64,000 nt of DNA. Origin: Pseudomonas sp. R5(2019). GTDB taxonomy: Bacteria; Pseudomonadota; Gammaproteobacteria; Pseudomonadales; Pseudomonadaceae. Every line of letters begins with the position of its first letter. Positions within the stretch are counted from its first letter, which is position 1. Below the pieces are notes generated by a model. That model ran no database searches. It was given only the letters and a program-made list of their open reading frames with translations, and was not told the origin of the DNA. This document shows positions 26,100 through 36,557 of the stretch, piece after piece. Position numbers and translations under genes: made by a program. The stretch is from positions 19,101 through 83,100 of the forward strand of contig NZ_JAAAMT010000022.1 in assembly GCF_009905435.1 (NCBI RefSeq). The letters are read 5' to 3'.

Positions 26100-26129
26100 A
26101 CTATAGGGGAGACGCTTGCGGCGATGCAA
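26100..26129 (-). promoter_or_regulatory. promoter of the 84-aa small gene
   Basis: On the minus strand TTGCAT (26129-26124), 18 bases, TATAGT (26105-26100). Layout and downstream GCCCCGTCG match the promoter at 25233-25262. Confidence 0.55.
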
Positions 26130-26140
26130 GCGAGCTGGCG

Positions 26141-26231
26141 GTAGGAGCCGGCTTCAGCCGCGATGGGGCGCGCAGCGGCCCCTATCGTTGGGCCTGCGGT
26201 GCAGGCCATCGCGGCTAAAGCCGGCTCCTAC
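26141..26231. repeat. BIME (paired REP)
   Basis: GTAGGAGCCGGCTTCAGCCG and its inverse flank about 50 bases, just downstream of fdhA. Confidence 0.85.
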
Positions 26232-26251
26232 ATGCCGGTGGTTTACGCTAC

Positions 26252-27451
26252 TCAGGCAGCACTAAACGTCTTATGCGGATCAATCACAAACTTCTTCGGC
26301 ACACCCGCATCAAACTCGCCATACCCTTCCGGCGCCTGATCCAGGCTGATCACCTGCACACCCACCACTTCAGCGATGTTGATGCGGTCCCACATGATCG
26401 CTTGCATCAGCGCGCGGTTGTATTTCATCACCGGGGTCTGGCCGGTGTGGAAGCTGTGGGATTTGGCCCAGCCCAGGCCGAAGCGGATGCTCAGGCTGCC
26501 GATTTTGGCGGCGGCGTCTACGGCGCCCGGGTCTTCGGTGACGTAGAGGCCGGGGATGCCGATTTTGCCGGCAACACGTACCACGCCCATCAGGGAGTTG
26601 AGCACGGTGGCGGGGGCTTCGTGTTGGGCACCGGCATGGCCGTGGCCACGGGCTTCGAAGCCTACGGCGTCGACGGCGCAGTCGACTTCCGGCTCACCCA
26701 GCAGGGCGGCGATTTGTTCGTGCAGCGGGGTGTCCTGGGACAGGTCGGCGATTTCGAAACCCTGGGCCTTGGCGTGGGCCAGGCGGACCGGGTTGACGTC
26801 ACCGACGATGACCACGGCGGCGCCCAGCAGGCGTGCCGAAGCGGCGGCGGCCAGGCCGACCGGGCCGGCACCGGCGATGTACACCGAGCTGCCCGGGCCA
26901 ACGCCTGCGGTGACGGCGCCGTGGTAGCCGGTGGGGAGGATGTCGGAGAGGCAGGTCAGGTCGCGGATTTTCTCCATGGCCTTGTCGCGGTCCGGCAGTT
27001 TGAGCAGGTTGAAGTCGGCGTAGGGCACCAGCACGTATTCGGCCTGGCCACCGGTCCAGTCGCCCATGTCGACGTAACCGTAAGCACCACCGGCACGGGC
27101 CGGGTTGACGGTCAGGCAGACGCCGGTGTGTTGTTCCTTGCAGCTGCGGCAGCGGCCGCAGGCGACGTTGAAGGGGACGGAGACCAGATCGCCAATCTTG
27201 AGGTTTTCGACATCGCTGCCTTTTTCGATCACTTCACCGGTGATCTCGTGGCCGAGCACCAGGCCGACCTGAGCGGTGGTACGGCCGCGCACCATGTGCT
27301 GGTCGGAGCCGCAGATGTTGGTGGAGACCACTTTCAGGATGACGCCATGCTCAATCTTCTTGCCACGGGGATCCTGCATCTTCGGATAGTCGATTTTCCG
27401 CACTTCGACCTTGCCCGCGCCGAGATACACCACACCACGATTGCCAGACAT
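26252..27451 (-). CDS. fdhA: glutathione-independent formaldehyde dehydrogenase
   Basis: NAD-dependent zinc alcohol dehydrogenase family enzyme oxidising formaldehyde to formate, 399 residues as in the P. putida enzyme. The catalytic-zinc ligands are in STNICGSDQHMV and LGHEITGEV, the structural zinc in CGRCRSCKEQHTGVC, and the NAD fold in VYIAGAGPVGLAAAA. It is the last gene of the sarcosine block and removes formaldehyde released by N-demethylation. A BIME separates it from purU, so it may have separate transcription. Confidence 0.96.
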   Translation of the reverse strand: MSGNRGVVYLGAGKVEVRKIDYPKMQDPRGKKIEHGVILKVVSTNICGSDQHMVRGRTTAQVGLVLGHEITGEVIEKGSDVENLKIGDLVSVPFNVACGRCRSCKEQHTGVCLTVNPARAGGAYGYVDMGDWTGGQAEYVLVPYADFNLLKLPDRDKAMEKIRDLTCLSDILPTGYHGAVTAGVGPGSSVYIAGAGPVGLAAAASARLLGAAVVIVGDVNPVRLAHAKAQGFEIADLSQDTPLHEQIAALLGEPEVDCAVDAVGFEARGHGHAGAQHEAPATVLNSLMGVVRVAGKIGIPGLYVTEDPGAVDAAAKIGSLSIRFGLGWAKSHSFHTGQTPVMKYNRALMQAIMWDRINIAEVVGVQVISLDQAPEGYGEFDAGVPKKFVIDPHKTFSAA

Positions 27452-27585
27452 GCTTTCACCTCGCTGTATTGTTTTTGTAGCGCTGTAAAGCGTTCGCCGA
27501 GTCGGCGTAACGCCGGTTGCTCTGGAAACTGGTTGTATTGCGTGAAGCTAGAAACGATGCGATTCCCTATGGGAATGCATTCTCC

Positions 27586-27674
27586 TGTGGGAGCGGATTT
27601 ATCCGCGAATAAGGGCACCGCGGTAGTTTTGAAAGACCTCAGGGGCCCTATTCGCGGATAAATCCGCTCCCACA
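27586..27674. repeat. BIME (paired REP)
   Basis: TGTGGGAGCGGATTTATCCG and its inverse lie in the 254-base gap between purU and fdhA. Confidence 0.85.
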
Positions 27675-27705
27675 TTAAAAATCAAAAGCAATCCAATGGT
27701 GCCGG

Positions 27706-28563
27706 TTAGAGCACCACCGTCCGGTTGGCGTTTAGGAACACGCGTCGCTCGATGTGGTAGCCCACCGCCCGGGCCAGGGTCAGGCATTCGATGTCGCGGC
27801 CGCAGGCGATCAGGTCTTCGGGGTAGTGGCTGTGGTCCACAGCTTCCACGCCCTGGGCGATGATCGGGCCTTCGTCCAGGTCATTGTTGATGTAGTGCGC
27901 CGTCGCCCCGACCAGCTTCACGCCCTTGTTGTAGGCCTGGTGGTAAGGCTTGGCACCCTTGAAGCCCGGCAGTAGCGAGTGATGGATATTGATCGCCCAA
28001 CCGTCGAGTCGGCGGCACAGCTCGGGTGACAGCACTTGCATGTAGCGGGCAAGGATCACCAATTCCGCGCCGGACTCTTCGACCACCTGCAACACCTTGC
28101 GCTCTTGCGCCGGTTTGTCGTGTGGGTCGAGGGGGAAATGGTAGTAGGGGATTTCGTGCCAGCGCGCCAAAGGTTCCAGATCAGGGTGATTGGAGATCAC
28201 CGCGACCACGTCCATCGACAGTTGGCCAATACGCTGGCGATACAGCAAATCGTTCAGGCAGTGATCGGCCTTGGAGACCATGATCACCACTTTCGGCCGG
28301 TACTTGGGTGGCGTCAGTTCGAACAGCATGCCGAAGGCTTCACCGCGCTCGGCCAGGCCTGCGCGGAAGGCCGTTTCATCGAAGCCTTCGGGTTGGCGAA
28401 ACTCCACGCGAATGAAGAAACGCCCCGACACCCGGTCATCGAACGAATGGTGCTCGGTGACGTAGCAGCGTTGCTCGTACAGGTAGCGGGTCACCGCGTC
28501 CACGGTGCCAAGCACGCTGGGGCAGTCGGCGGTGAGAATCCAGGTATCCGGGGCGCGGCTCAT
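27706..28563 (-). CDS. purU: formyltetrahydrofolate deformylase
   Basis: Hydrolyses 10-formyl-THF to formate and THF, balancing the one-carbon pool. 285 residues: an ACT domain (about 8-90) and a formyltransferase-type catalytic domain with INIHHSLLPGFKGAKPYHQA near residue 225, containing the Asn/His pair, and an Asp in NDLDEGPI. It follows soxG by 22 bases. Its place after sarcosine oxidase fits recycling of the methylene groups that SoxBDAG loads on THF. Confidence 0.95.
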   Translation of the reverse strand: MSRAPDTWILTADCPSVLGTVDAVTRYLYEQRCYVTEHHSFDDRVSGRFFIRVEFRQPEGFDETAFRAGLAERGEAFGMLFELTPPKYRPKVVIMVSKADHCLNDLLYRQRIGQLSMDVVAVISNHPDLEPLARWHEIPYYHFPLDPHDKPAQERKVLQVVEESGAELVILARYMQVLSPELCRRLDGWAINIHHSLLPGFKGAKPYHQAYNKGVKLVGATAHYINNDLDEGPIIAQGVEAVDHSHYPEDLIACGRDIECLTLARAVGYHIERRVFLNANRTVVL

Positions 28564-28585
28564 GCTTAAACTCCTGTGTAGACGA

Positions 28586-29218
28586 TCAAGCCTGGATGCT
28601 CAGGCCGTATTCAGCGGATGCATCCTGCAACCACAACCACCAGTAATCGGCGAAGCTGCGACGGATCAGCAGTTCCCAGGTTTCATCGCCCGTGCGGCGA
28701 ATCACCAGTTGCGACTTGGCGAACACGGTGCCCACGGCTTTGCCGACCGGGAAGTTGTTCGGGTGCACGTCGTAGCTGGTGGACTTCATCAACACGTCGC
28801 GCACGTTCGGGCCGCTCAACTCCAGCAGGCTCTGACCGCCGCTGACGTTGACGATCTGGATATGCAGGTCGCCCAGCGCCGCGCGCAGTTTTTTCTCGAC
28901 CGCCACTTCCTGGCCGCCGGGGACGATCAACAGCCACTCGTCCGGGCCGAGCCATTGCAGTGACATGTCTTTGTTGGCGACCACGGTCAGGGCCACCGGC
29001 AGTTCCAGGCCCAGGGCCTTGAACACGCCGCTGCTGAAGGCGGGGTCCTTGCCATCACCACGCAGGGTGAGGTGGCCGAGGAGTTTTTTCTCGCGCAGGG
29101 TCACGCCTGCGTTTTTACGGCCCTTGCCGACCAGGCTGGGAAGGTCTGCGTGGTGCAGCGAGGACTCGGCTTTGGCGCCGTTGTCTGGGCGTTGCTGGTA
29201 AACGTTGACTGCTGTCAT
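28586..29218 (-). CDS. soxG: sarcosine oxidase gamma subunit
   Basis: 210-residue subunit of the heterotetrameric sarcosine oxidase. Gamma resembles part of the GcvT fold and is structural. The protein begins MTAVNVYQQR, and the conserved WLGPDEWLLIVPGG lies near residue 85. It is separated from soxA by 95 bases that carry a REP pair, and closely followed by purU. Confidence 0.93.
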   Translation of the reverse strand: MTAVNVYQQRPDNGAKAESSLHHADLPSLVGKGRKNAGVTLREKKLLGHLTLRGDGKDPAFSSGVFKALGLELPVALTVVANKDMSLQWLGPDEWLLIVPGGQEVAVEKKLRAALGDLHIQIVNVSGGQSLLELSGPNVRDVLMKSTSYDVHPNNFPVGKAVGTVFAKSQLVIRRTGDETWELLIRRSFADYWWLWLQDASAEYGLSIQA

Positions 29219-29250
29219 GTGACACCTGCCTTGAATTTTGTGTCGTGCCT

Positions 29251-29309
29251 ATCGCGGGCGAGCCCTGCTCCTACGTTCGGGGAATGTAGGAGCAGGGCTT
29301 GCCAGCGAT
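29251..29309. repeat. compact BIME between soxA and soxG
   Basis: ATCGCGGGCGAGCCCTGCTC and its inverse AGGGCTTGCCAGCGAT are only about 11 bases apart and can form one long hairpin inside the operon. It may lower or stabilise expression across the boundary. Confidence 0.8.
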
Positions 29310-29313
29310 GCTC

Positions 29314-32300
29314 TTAAATGTTCTGGCGATCGCCTTTAGGGTCGAAGAACACCGACGAGCAGATTTCTGCTTCGATGAAGGTGCCGTCCGCCAACGGAGC
29401 GAAGACCCGCTCACCCATGCGCTTGAGTCCGCCCTTGACCACCGCCAGTGCAAACGAGTGACCCATGGTCGAACTCATGTAGCTGGAGGTGACGTGGCCG
29501 ACCATTTTCATCGGGATGGTCTGGCGGGTGTCGAACACCAGCTGCGCGCCTTCTGGCAGAACCTTGTTGGATTCAACCGGCTTGAGGCCGACCAGCTGCT
29601 TGCGGTTCTCGCGCACGCAGTCTTCGCGGTTCATGCCACGCCAGCCGATCCACGAGAACGGCTTGGTGCGACCGACACACCAGCCCATGTTCAGGTCGTC
29701 CGGAGTCATCGAGCTGTCAGTGTCCTGGCCGACGATGATGAAGCCCTTCTCGGCCCGCAGCACGTGCATGGTTTCGGTGCCGTACGGGGTCAGGTTGTAC
29801 TTCTTGCCGGCCTCGGCGATTTTCTCCAGCACACCCATGGCGTAGTCGGCCTGCACGTTCACTTCATATGACAGCTCGCCGGTGAACGAGATACGGAACA
29901 CCCGCGCCGGTACGCCAGCGACGTTGCCTTCCTTCCAGGTCATGAACGGGAAAGCGTCCTTGCCCAGGTCGATGTCGGTGACTTCAGCCAGCAGCTTGCG
30001 GCTGTTGGGTCCGGACAGGGTCAGGGTCGCCCAGTGGTCGGTGACCGAGGTGAAGTACACCTTCAGGTCCGGCCATTCGGTCTGCTGATAGATCTCCAGC
30101 CATTGCAGCACGCGAGCCGCACCGCCGGTGGTGGTGGTCATGACGAAGTGGTTGTCGGCCAGGCACGCCGTCACACCGTCGTCGAAGACCATGCCGTCTT
30201 CCTTGCACATCAGGCCGTAGCGGGCCTTGCCCACGTCGAGCTTGGTCCAGGCGTTGGTGTAGACGCGGTTGAGGAACTCGCGCGCATCCGGGCCCTGGAT
30301 GTCGATCTTGCCCAGGGTCGAGGCATCGAGCAGGCCCACGCTGTCGCGCACGGCCTTGCATTCACGGGCCACGGCGGCGTGCAGGTCTTCACCGGTTTTC
30401 GGGAAGTACCAAGGGCGCTTCCACTGGCCGACGTCTTCGAACTCGGCACCGTTTTTCACGTGCCAGGCATGCAGTGCGGTAAAGCGCACCGGCTCCATCA
30501 GGTGCCCGCAATGACGCCCGGCGATCGCGCCGAAGGTCACCGGCGTGTAGTTGGGGCGGAACATGGTGGTGCCCATCTCGGGGATGGTGATGCCCATGGA
30601 CTTGGCGGCAATGGCCAGGCCGTTGACGTTGCCCAGTTTGCCCTGGTCGGTACCGAAGCCCAGTGCGGTGTAGCGCTTGACGTGCTCGACCGACTCGAAG
30701 CCCTCGCGGGTCGCCAGTTCGATGGCGGCAGCGGTCACGTCGTTCTGCTGGTCGACGAATTGCTTCGGCGCCCGTGCAGTGGATTTGTCGTGTGGCACCT
30801 GGAACAGCGCAATCGTGGCTTCTTCCTTACGGGCCACGGCTTTCGGCAACACGCCTTCAACCGCCTTGAATCCGGCTTCTGTCGCTGCCAGAGCACCGCC
30901 TGCGAAACCATCGGCCAAGGCATCGGCCAGCGGGTAAACGCCGTTGATACCACCGACGCAAACGCGTTTTTGCGGCGCTTCGCCAGGGACGAAACCGAGA
31001 ATGTCTTCACGCCAGATCGGCTTGCCGCCCAGGTGCGAAGCCAGGTGCACCACCGGGCTGTAACCGCCGGAGCTGGCCACCAGGTCGCACTCCAGCCACT
31101 CGCCGGGGCTGGTGACTTTATGGGCGCGTACATCGATGGCCGCCACGCGGGCAGCCGTCACGTGCTTGCTGCCACGGGACTCGATCACTGCGCTCGACGT
31201 CAGGATGCGAATGCCCTTGGCGCGGGCTTCTTCAACCAGCGCACCACGTGGGTTGTGGCGTGCGTCGGCAATGGCGACCACTTGCAGGCCGGCGTCGTGG
31301 CAGTCCAGTGCCACGCGGTAGGCGTAATCGTTGTTGGTCGACAGCACCAGTTTTTTGCCCGGTGCCACGCCATAGCGGCGCACATAGGTCGACACCGCAC
31401 CGGCCAGCATGTTGCCTGGCACATCGTTGTTGCCATACACCAGCGGACGCTCGTGGGTACCGGTGGCCAGCACCACGCGCTTGGCGCGGACACGGTGCAT
31501 GCGTTGGCGAACCTGGCCGATCGGCGCGCGGTCGCCCAGGTGGTCGGTCAGGCGCTGGTGAATGGTCAGGAAGTTGTGATCGTGATAGCCGTTCACGGTC
31601 GAGCGTGGCAGCAGGGTCACGTCGGAATAGCCCTTGAGCTCTTCGATAACGCTGGCGACCCACTCGGCCGCAGGCTTGCCATTGAGGGTTTCACGGCTGT
31701 CGAGCAGGCTGCCACCGAACTCTTCCTGCTCGTCGGCAAGAATCACCCGGGCACCGCTACGGGCAGCAGCAAGGGCCGCGGCCAGGCCAGCAGGGCCGGC
31801 ACCGACGATCAGCACATCGCAGTGCTGGTTCATGTAGTCGTAAGTGTCCGGGTCGTTTTCCAGCGGCGAACGGCCAAGGCCTGCCGCCTTACGGATGTAC
31901 TTCTCGTACGTCATCCAGAACGACTGCGGATACATGAAGGTTTTGTAGTAGAAGCCCGGCGGCATCAGCTTGCCGCCGACCTTGCCGAGAATCCCCATCA
32001 CGTCGTTGTTGACGCTCGGCCAGCCGTTGGTGCTGGTCGCGACCAGGCCTGCGTACAGCGCCTGTTGGGTGGCGCGCACGTTCGGCACCTGGGTCGCTTC
32101 GGTGGCACCGATCTGCAGCACCGCGTTCGGCTCTTCGGCACCGGCGGCAACGATGCCGCGTGGGCGCGAGTATTTGAAGCTGCGACCAATGATATCGACG
32201 CCGTTGGCCAGCAAGGCCGCGGCCAGGGTGTCACCGGCATAGCCCTGATAACGCACACCGTTGAAGGTGAAATTCAAGACCTGGCTGCGGTCGATACGAC

Positions 32301-32331
32301 CGCCGTTGGACAGGCGATTGACCTGGCTCAT
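29314..32331 (-). CDS. soxA: sarcosine oxidase alpha subunit
   Basis: 1005-residue large subunit that binds NAD and tetrahydrofolate. It has an N-terminal ferredoxin-like fold (about 15-100), a dinucleotide-binding domain with LIVGAGPAGLAAALAAARSG near residue 175, a middle domain, and a C-terminal GcvT-like folate domain (about 600-990). With SoxB, SoxD and SoxG it oxidises sarcosine to glycine, yielding methylene-THF and hydrogen peroxide. Its ATG overlaps the soxD stop by four bases. Confidence 0.97.
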   Translation of the reverse strand: MSQVNRLSNGGRIDRSQVLNFTFNGVRYQGYAGDTLAAALLANGVDIIGRSFKYSRPRGIVAAGAEEPNAVLQIGATEATQVPNVRATQQALYAGLVATSTNGWPSVNNDVMGILGKVGGKLMPPGFYYKTFMYPQSFWMTYEKYIRKAAGLGRSPLENDPDTYDYMNQHCDVLIVGAGPAGLAAALAAARSGARVILADEQEEFGGSLLDSRETLNGKPAAEWVASVIEELKGYSDVTLLPRSTVNGYHDHNFLTIHQRLTDHLGDRAPIGQVRQRMHRVRAKRVVLATGTHERPLVYGNNDVPGNMLAGAVSTYVRRYGVAPGKKLVLSTNNDYAYRVALDCHDAGLQVVAIADARHNPRGALVEEARAKGIRILTSSAVIESRGSKHVTAARVAAIDVRAHKVTSPGEWLECDLVASSGGYSPVVHLASHLGGKPIWREDILGFVPGEAPQKRVCVGGINGVYPLADALADGFAGGALAATEAGFKAVEGVLPKAVARKEEATIALFQVPHDKSTARAPKQFVDQQNDVTAAAIELATREGFESVEHVKRYTALGFGTDQGKLGNVNGLAIAAKSMGITIPEMGTTMFRPNYTPVTFGAIAGRHCGHLMEPVRFTALHAWHVKNGAEFEDVGQWKRPWYFPKTGEDLHAAVARECKAVRDSVGLLDASTLGKIDIQGPDAREFLNRVYTNAWTKLDVGKARYGLMCKEDGMVFDDGVTACLADNHFVMTTTTGGAARVLQWLEIYQQTEWPDLKVYFTSVTDHWATLTLSGPNSRKLLAEVTDIDLGKDAFPFMTWKEGNVAGVPARVFRISFTGELSYEVNVQADYAMGVLEKIAEAGKKYNLTPYGTETMHVLRAEKGFIIVGQDTDSSMTPDDLNMGWCVGRTKPFSWIGWRGMNREDCVRENRKQLVGLKPVESNKVLPEGAQLVFDTRQTIPMKMVGHVTSSYMSSTMGHSFALAVVKGGLKRMGERVFAPLADGTFIEAEICSSVFFDPKGDRQNI

Positions 32332-32657
32332 ACCTTTTCCCCCTGACCACTGGCAACCAATTGCGGGCTTGTGCTCTTGCCTGTCACTTGCGGCTTGGCG
32401 CCGATCGGATAGGTTTCAAGAATTTCATAGGTAACGGTGTCACGGGTGGCGTTGAAGTACTGGCGGCAACCGGCGGCGTGAATCCACAGTTCGTGGTGCA
32501 GGCCACGCGGGTTGTCGCGGAAGAACATGTAGGTGCCCCACTCTTCATCGGTGCAGGCACCGGGGTCCAGCGGGCGCGGAATGTGCGCCTGGCCTGAGGA
32601 ATGGAACTCTTCTTCGGAGCGCAGCTCGCCGCAATGAGGACAGAAGATGTGCAACAT
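32328..32657 (-). CDS. soxD: sarcosine oxidase delta subunit
   Basis: 109-residue zinc-binding subunit. CPHCGELR near residue 6, His-rich LHHELWIHAAGCRQYF near residue 55 and the ending are typical, with cysteine/histidine zinc ligands at C6, C9, H59 and C63. It sits between soxB (15 bases upstream) and soxA (4-base overlap), the usual order. Confidence 0.94.
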   Translation of the reverse strand: MLHIFCPHCGELRSEEEFHSSGQAHIPRPLDPGACTDEEWGTYMFFRDNPRGLHHELWIHAAGCRQYFNATRDTVTYEILETYPIGAKPQVTGKSTSPQLVASGQGEKV

Positions 32658-32672
32658 GATGAATTTCTCCTG

Positions 32673-33923
32673 TTAGTGGGCGACAGCGGCAGCGCCGTGT
32701 TCGTCGATCAGGGCGCCGCTGTAGAAACGGTCGATGGAAAACGGTGCGGCCAGCGGGTGCATTTCACCCTTGGCAAGGCTTGCGGCAAAGACGTTGCCCG
32801 AACCCGGGGTGGCCTTGAAGCCACCGGTGCCCCAACCGCAGTTGAAGAACATGTTCGCAACCGGCGTTTTGGAGATGATCGGGCAGGCGTCCGGCGTGGT
32901 GTCGACGATGCCGCCCCACTGACGGTTCATGCGCACGCGTGACAGGATCGGGAACATTTCCACGATGGCCTGCAGGGTGTGCTCGATGATCGGGTACGAG
33001 CCGCGCTGGCCGTAGCCGACCCAACCGTCGATACCGGCACCGATGACCAGGTCGCCCTTGTCGGACTGGCTGATATAGCCGTGCACGGCGTTGGACATGA
33101 TCACGCTGTCGATGATCGGCTTGATCGGCTCCGACACCAGTGCTTGCAGCGGGTGCGACTCGATCGGCAGACGGAAGCCCGCAAGCTTCGCCATGTGCCC
33201 GGAGTTACCGGCGGTGACCACGCCGACGCGCTTGGCGCCGATAAAGCCCTTGTTGGTTTCAACGCCGATGACCGCGCCGTTTTCCTTGCGAAAACCGATC
33301 ACTTCGGTTTGCTGGATCAGGTCCACGCCCAAGGCGTCGGCCGCACGGGCAAAGCCCCAGGCCACGGCATCGTGACGGGCCACGCCGCCGCGCCGTTGCA
33401 CGGTGGCGCCGAGGATCGGGTAGCGGGTGTTTTTCGAGCAGTCCAGGTACGGAATCTCGTCCATCACTTGCTGGGTGTTGAGCAGTTCACCGTCCACGCC
33501 ATTGAGACGGTTGGCCGACACCCGGCGCTCGGAATCGCGCATGTCTTGCAGGGTGTGGCACAGGTTGTAGACGCCGCGCTGGGAGAACATCACGTTGTAG
33601 TTGATGTCCTGGGACAGCCCTTCCCAGAGTTTCATGGCGTGTTCGTACAGGTGCGCCGACTCGTCCCACAGGTAGTTGGAACGCACGATGGTGGTGTTGC
33701 GGGCGGTGTTACCGCCGCCCAGCCAGCCTTTCTCGACCACGGCCACGTTAGTGATGCCGTGCTCCTTGGCCAGGTAGTAGGCGGTCGCCAGACCATGCCC
33801 GCCACCGCCGACGATGACCACGTCGTAGACCTTTTTCGGGGTCGGCGTGCGCCACATGCGCTGCCAGTTTTCGTGGTGGCTGAGCGAGTGTTTGAAGAGG
33901 CCAAAGCCAGAGTAGCGTTGCAT
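32673..33923 (-). CDS. soxB: sarcosine oxidase beta subunit
   Basis: 416-residue catalytic subunit with FAD and covalent FMN. The FAD fold VVIVGGGGHGLATAYYLA includes GGGGHG at residues 39-44. The start MQRYSGFGLF at 33923 is preferred: AGGAG is eight bases upstream, while an ATG two codons earlier would sit only two bases from it. Transcribed with glyA upstream (21 bases) and soxDAG downstream. Confidence 0.96.
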   Translation of the reverse strand: MQRYSGFGLFKHSLSHHENWQRMWRTPTPKKVYDVVIVGGGGHGLATAYYLAKEHGITNVAVVEKGWLGGGNTARNTTIVRSNYLWDESAHLYEHAMKLWEGLSQDINYNVMFSQRGVYNLCHTLQDMRDSERRVSANRLNGVDGELLNTQQVMDEIPYLDCSKNTRYPILGATVQRRGGVARHDAVAWGFARAADALGVDLIQQTEVIGFRKENGAVIGVETNKGFIGAKRVGVVTAGNSGHMAKLAGFRLPIESHPLQALVSEPIKPIIDSVIMSNAVHGYISQSDKGDLVIGAGIDGWVGYGQRGSYPIIEHTLQAIVEMFPILSRVRMNRQWGGIVDTTPDACPIISKTPVANMFFNCGWGTGGFKATPGSGNVFAASLAKGEMHPLAAPFSIDRFYSGALIDEHGAAAVAH

Positions 33924-33944
33924 AGTCATTACTCCTGAACCCAC

Positions 33945-35198
<1,254 letters not shown>

Positions 35199-35322
35199 CG
35201 CATCTCTCCTGGCAGCGGATCGGTGGGCACCGGACCGAACGGGTTGGGCCTCATTGGATGCGATGGTATGGCCGGGACAGGCACGCGGAATGCCTACACG
35301 CGCCACACAAAGGTGCGTTTAC

Positions 35323-35355
35323 GACATGGCTGTAGCGCACTCGCTACAGCCTGTC
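35323..35355. promoter_or_regulatory. long imperfect palindrome between glyA and ltaE
   Basis: GGCTGTAGCG-CACT-CGCTACAGCC is a perfect 10-bp stem, extended by GACA...TGTC with one bulged T. It lies 125 bases before glyA and 73 before ltaE, so it may be an operator for one or both divergent genes or a hairpin. Confidence 0.5.
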
Positions 35356-35427
35356 AAAAATGCCCCGTAGGCGACGTCCGAAAGCATGGTTTACAGTGCG
35401 TTCCATCATCGAACAAAGGACAGGGCC

Positions 35428-36468
35428 ATGTCAGAACAAACCCAGCAGTTCGCCAGCGACAACTATTCCGGAATCTGCCCCGAGGCGTGGGCCGCCATGG
35501 CGCAAGCCAACCACGGCCACGAGCGCGCCTATGGCGACGACCAATGGACGGCCCGCGCCGCGGATCACTTCCGCGCCTTGTTCGAAACCGACTGCGAAGT
35601 GTTTTTCGCCTTCAACGGCACGGCGGCCAACTCACTGGCCTTGTCGTCTTTATGCCAGAGCTACCACAGCGTGATCTGCTCGGAGACCGCCCACGTCGAA
35701 ACCGACGAATGCGGCGCGCCGGAGTTCTTCTCCAACGGCTCCAAGCTGCTCATCGCCCGCACCGAAGCCGGCAAACTGACCCCCGCCTCGATCCGCGAAA
35801 TCGCCCTCAAGCGCCAGGACATCCACTACCCCAAGCCGCGCGTGGTCACCCTGACCCAGGCCACCGAAGTGGGCAGCGTCTACCGCCCGGAAGAGATCAA
35901 GGCGATCAGCGCCACCTGTAAAGAGCTGGGCCTGAACCTGCACATGGACGGCGCCCGCTTCGCCAACGCCTGCGCCTTTCTGGGCTGCTCACCGGCCGAA
36001 CTGACCTGGAAAGCCGGGGTCGACGTGCTGTGCTTTGGCGGCACCAAGAATGGCATGGCGGTGGGTGACGCGATTTTGTTCTTCAACCGCGACCTGGCGG
36101 TGGATTTCGACTATCGCTGCAAGCAGGCCGGGCAACTGGCGTCGAAGATGCGCTTCCTCTCCGCACCCTGGGTCGGCTTGCTCGAAGGCGGGGCCTGGCT
36201 CAAGCATGCCGGGCATGCCAACCACTGCGCGCAGCTGCTGAGCGCGTTGGTGAAGGACATTCCCGGGGTTGAACTGATGTTCCCGGTGGAGGCCAACGGC
36301 GTGTTCCTGCAGATGTCGGAGCAGGCGCTGGAGGTGCTGCGGATCAAGGGCTGGCGGTTTTATACCTTTATCGGTAGTGGGGGGGCGCGGTTTATGTGCT
36401 CGTGGGATACCGAGGAGGAGCGGGTAAGGGAATTGGCGGGGGATATTCGGGCGGCGATGGAGGGGTGA
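35428..36468 (+). CDS. ltaE: low-specificity L-threonine aldolase
   Basis: PLP-dependent cleavage of L-threonine/allo-threonine to glycine and acetaldehyde, 346 residues. The PLP lysine is Lys207 in FGGTKNG, with HMDGAR at 172-177. The ATG at 35428 is preceded by AAGGACAGGG; an upstream in-frame ATG at 35386 overlaps the promoter region. It is divergent from glyA and supplies glycine to the same pathway. The last 50 bases of this gene recur twice downstream, flanking the metalloprotease genes. Confidence 0.95.
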   Translation: MSEQTQQFASDNYSGICPEAWAAMAQANHGHERAYGDDQWTARAADHFRALFETDCEVFFAFNGTAANSLALSSLCQSYHSVICSETAHVETDECGAPEFFSNGSKLLIARTEAGKLTPASIREIALKRQDIHYPKPRVVTLTQATEVGSVYRPEEIKAISATCKELGLNLHMDGARFANACAFLGCSPAELTWKAGVDVLCFGGTKNGMAVGDAILFFNRDLAVDFDYRCKQAGQLASKMRFLSAPWVGLLEGGAWLKHAGHANHCAQLLSALVKDIPGVELMFPVEANGVFLQMSEQALEVLRIKGWRFYTFIGSGGARFMCSWDTEEERVRELAGDIRAAMEG

Positions 36469-36470
36469 TA
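36418..36470. repeat. direct repeat copy A (ltaE 3' end)
   Basis: GAGCGGGTAAGGGAATTGGC and the following bases to GGGTGATA are the true ltaE 3' end. Copies B (38603-38652) and C (40802-40852) match it closely. Confidence 0.75.
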
Positions 36471-36480
36471 ACTCTGTTCA

Positions 36481-36513
36481 TTCGGTCATCGGGTGTTGCA
36501 CCCGATGACCGAA
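36481..36513. terminator. perfect 15-bp hairpin after ltaE
   Basis: TTCGGTCATCGGGTG-TTG-CACCCGATGACCGAA lies between convergent ltaE and the first metalloprotease gene. No T-run follows on the plus strand, so factor-independent termination is likely but not certain. Confidence 0.65.
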
Positions 36514-36557
36514 GCACACGCTTGATTACGCCGTTGCTGAACAGTCAAAAACCATGA

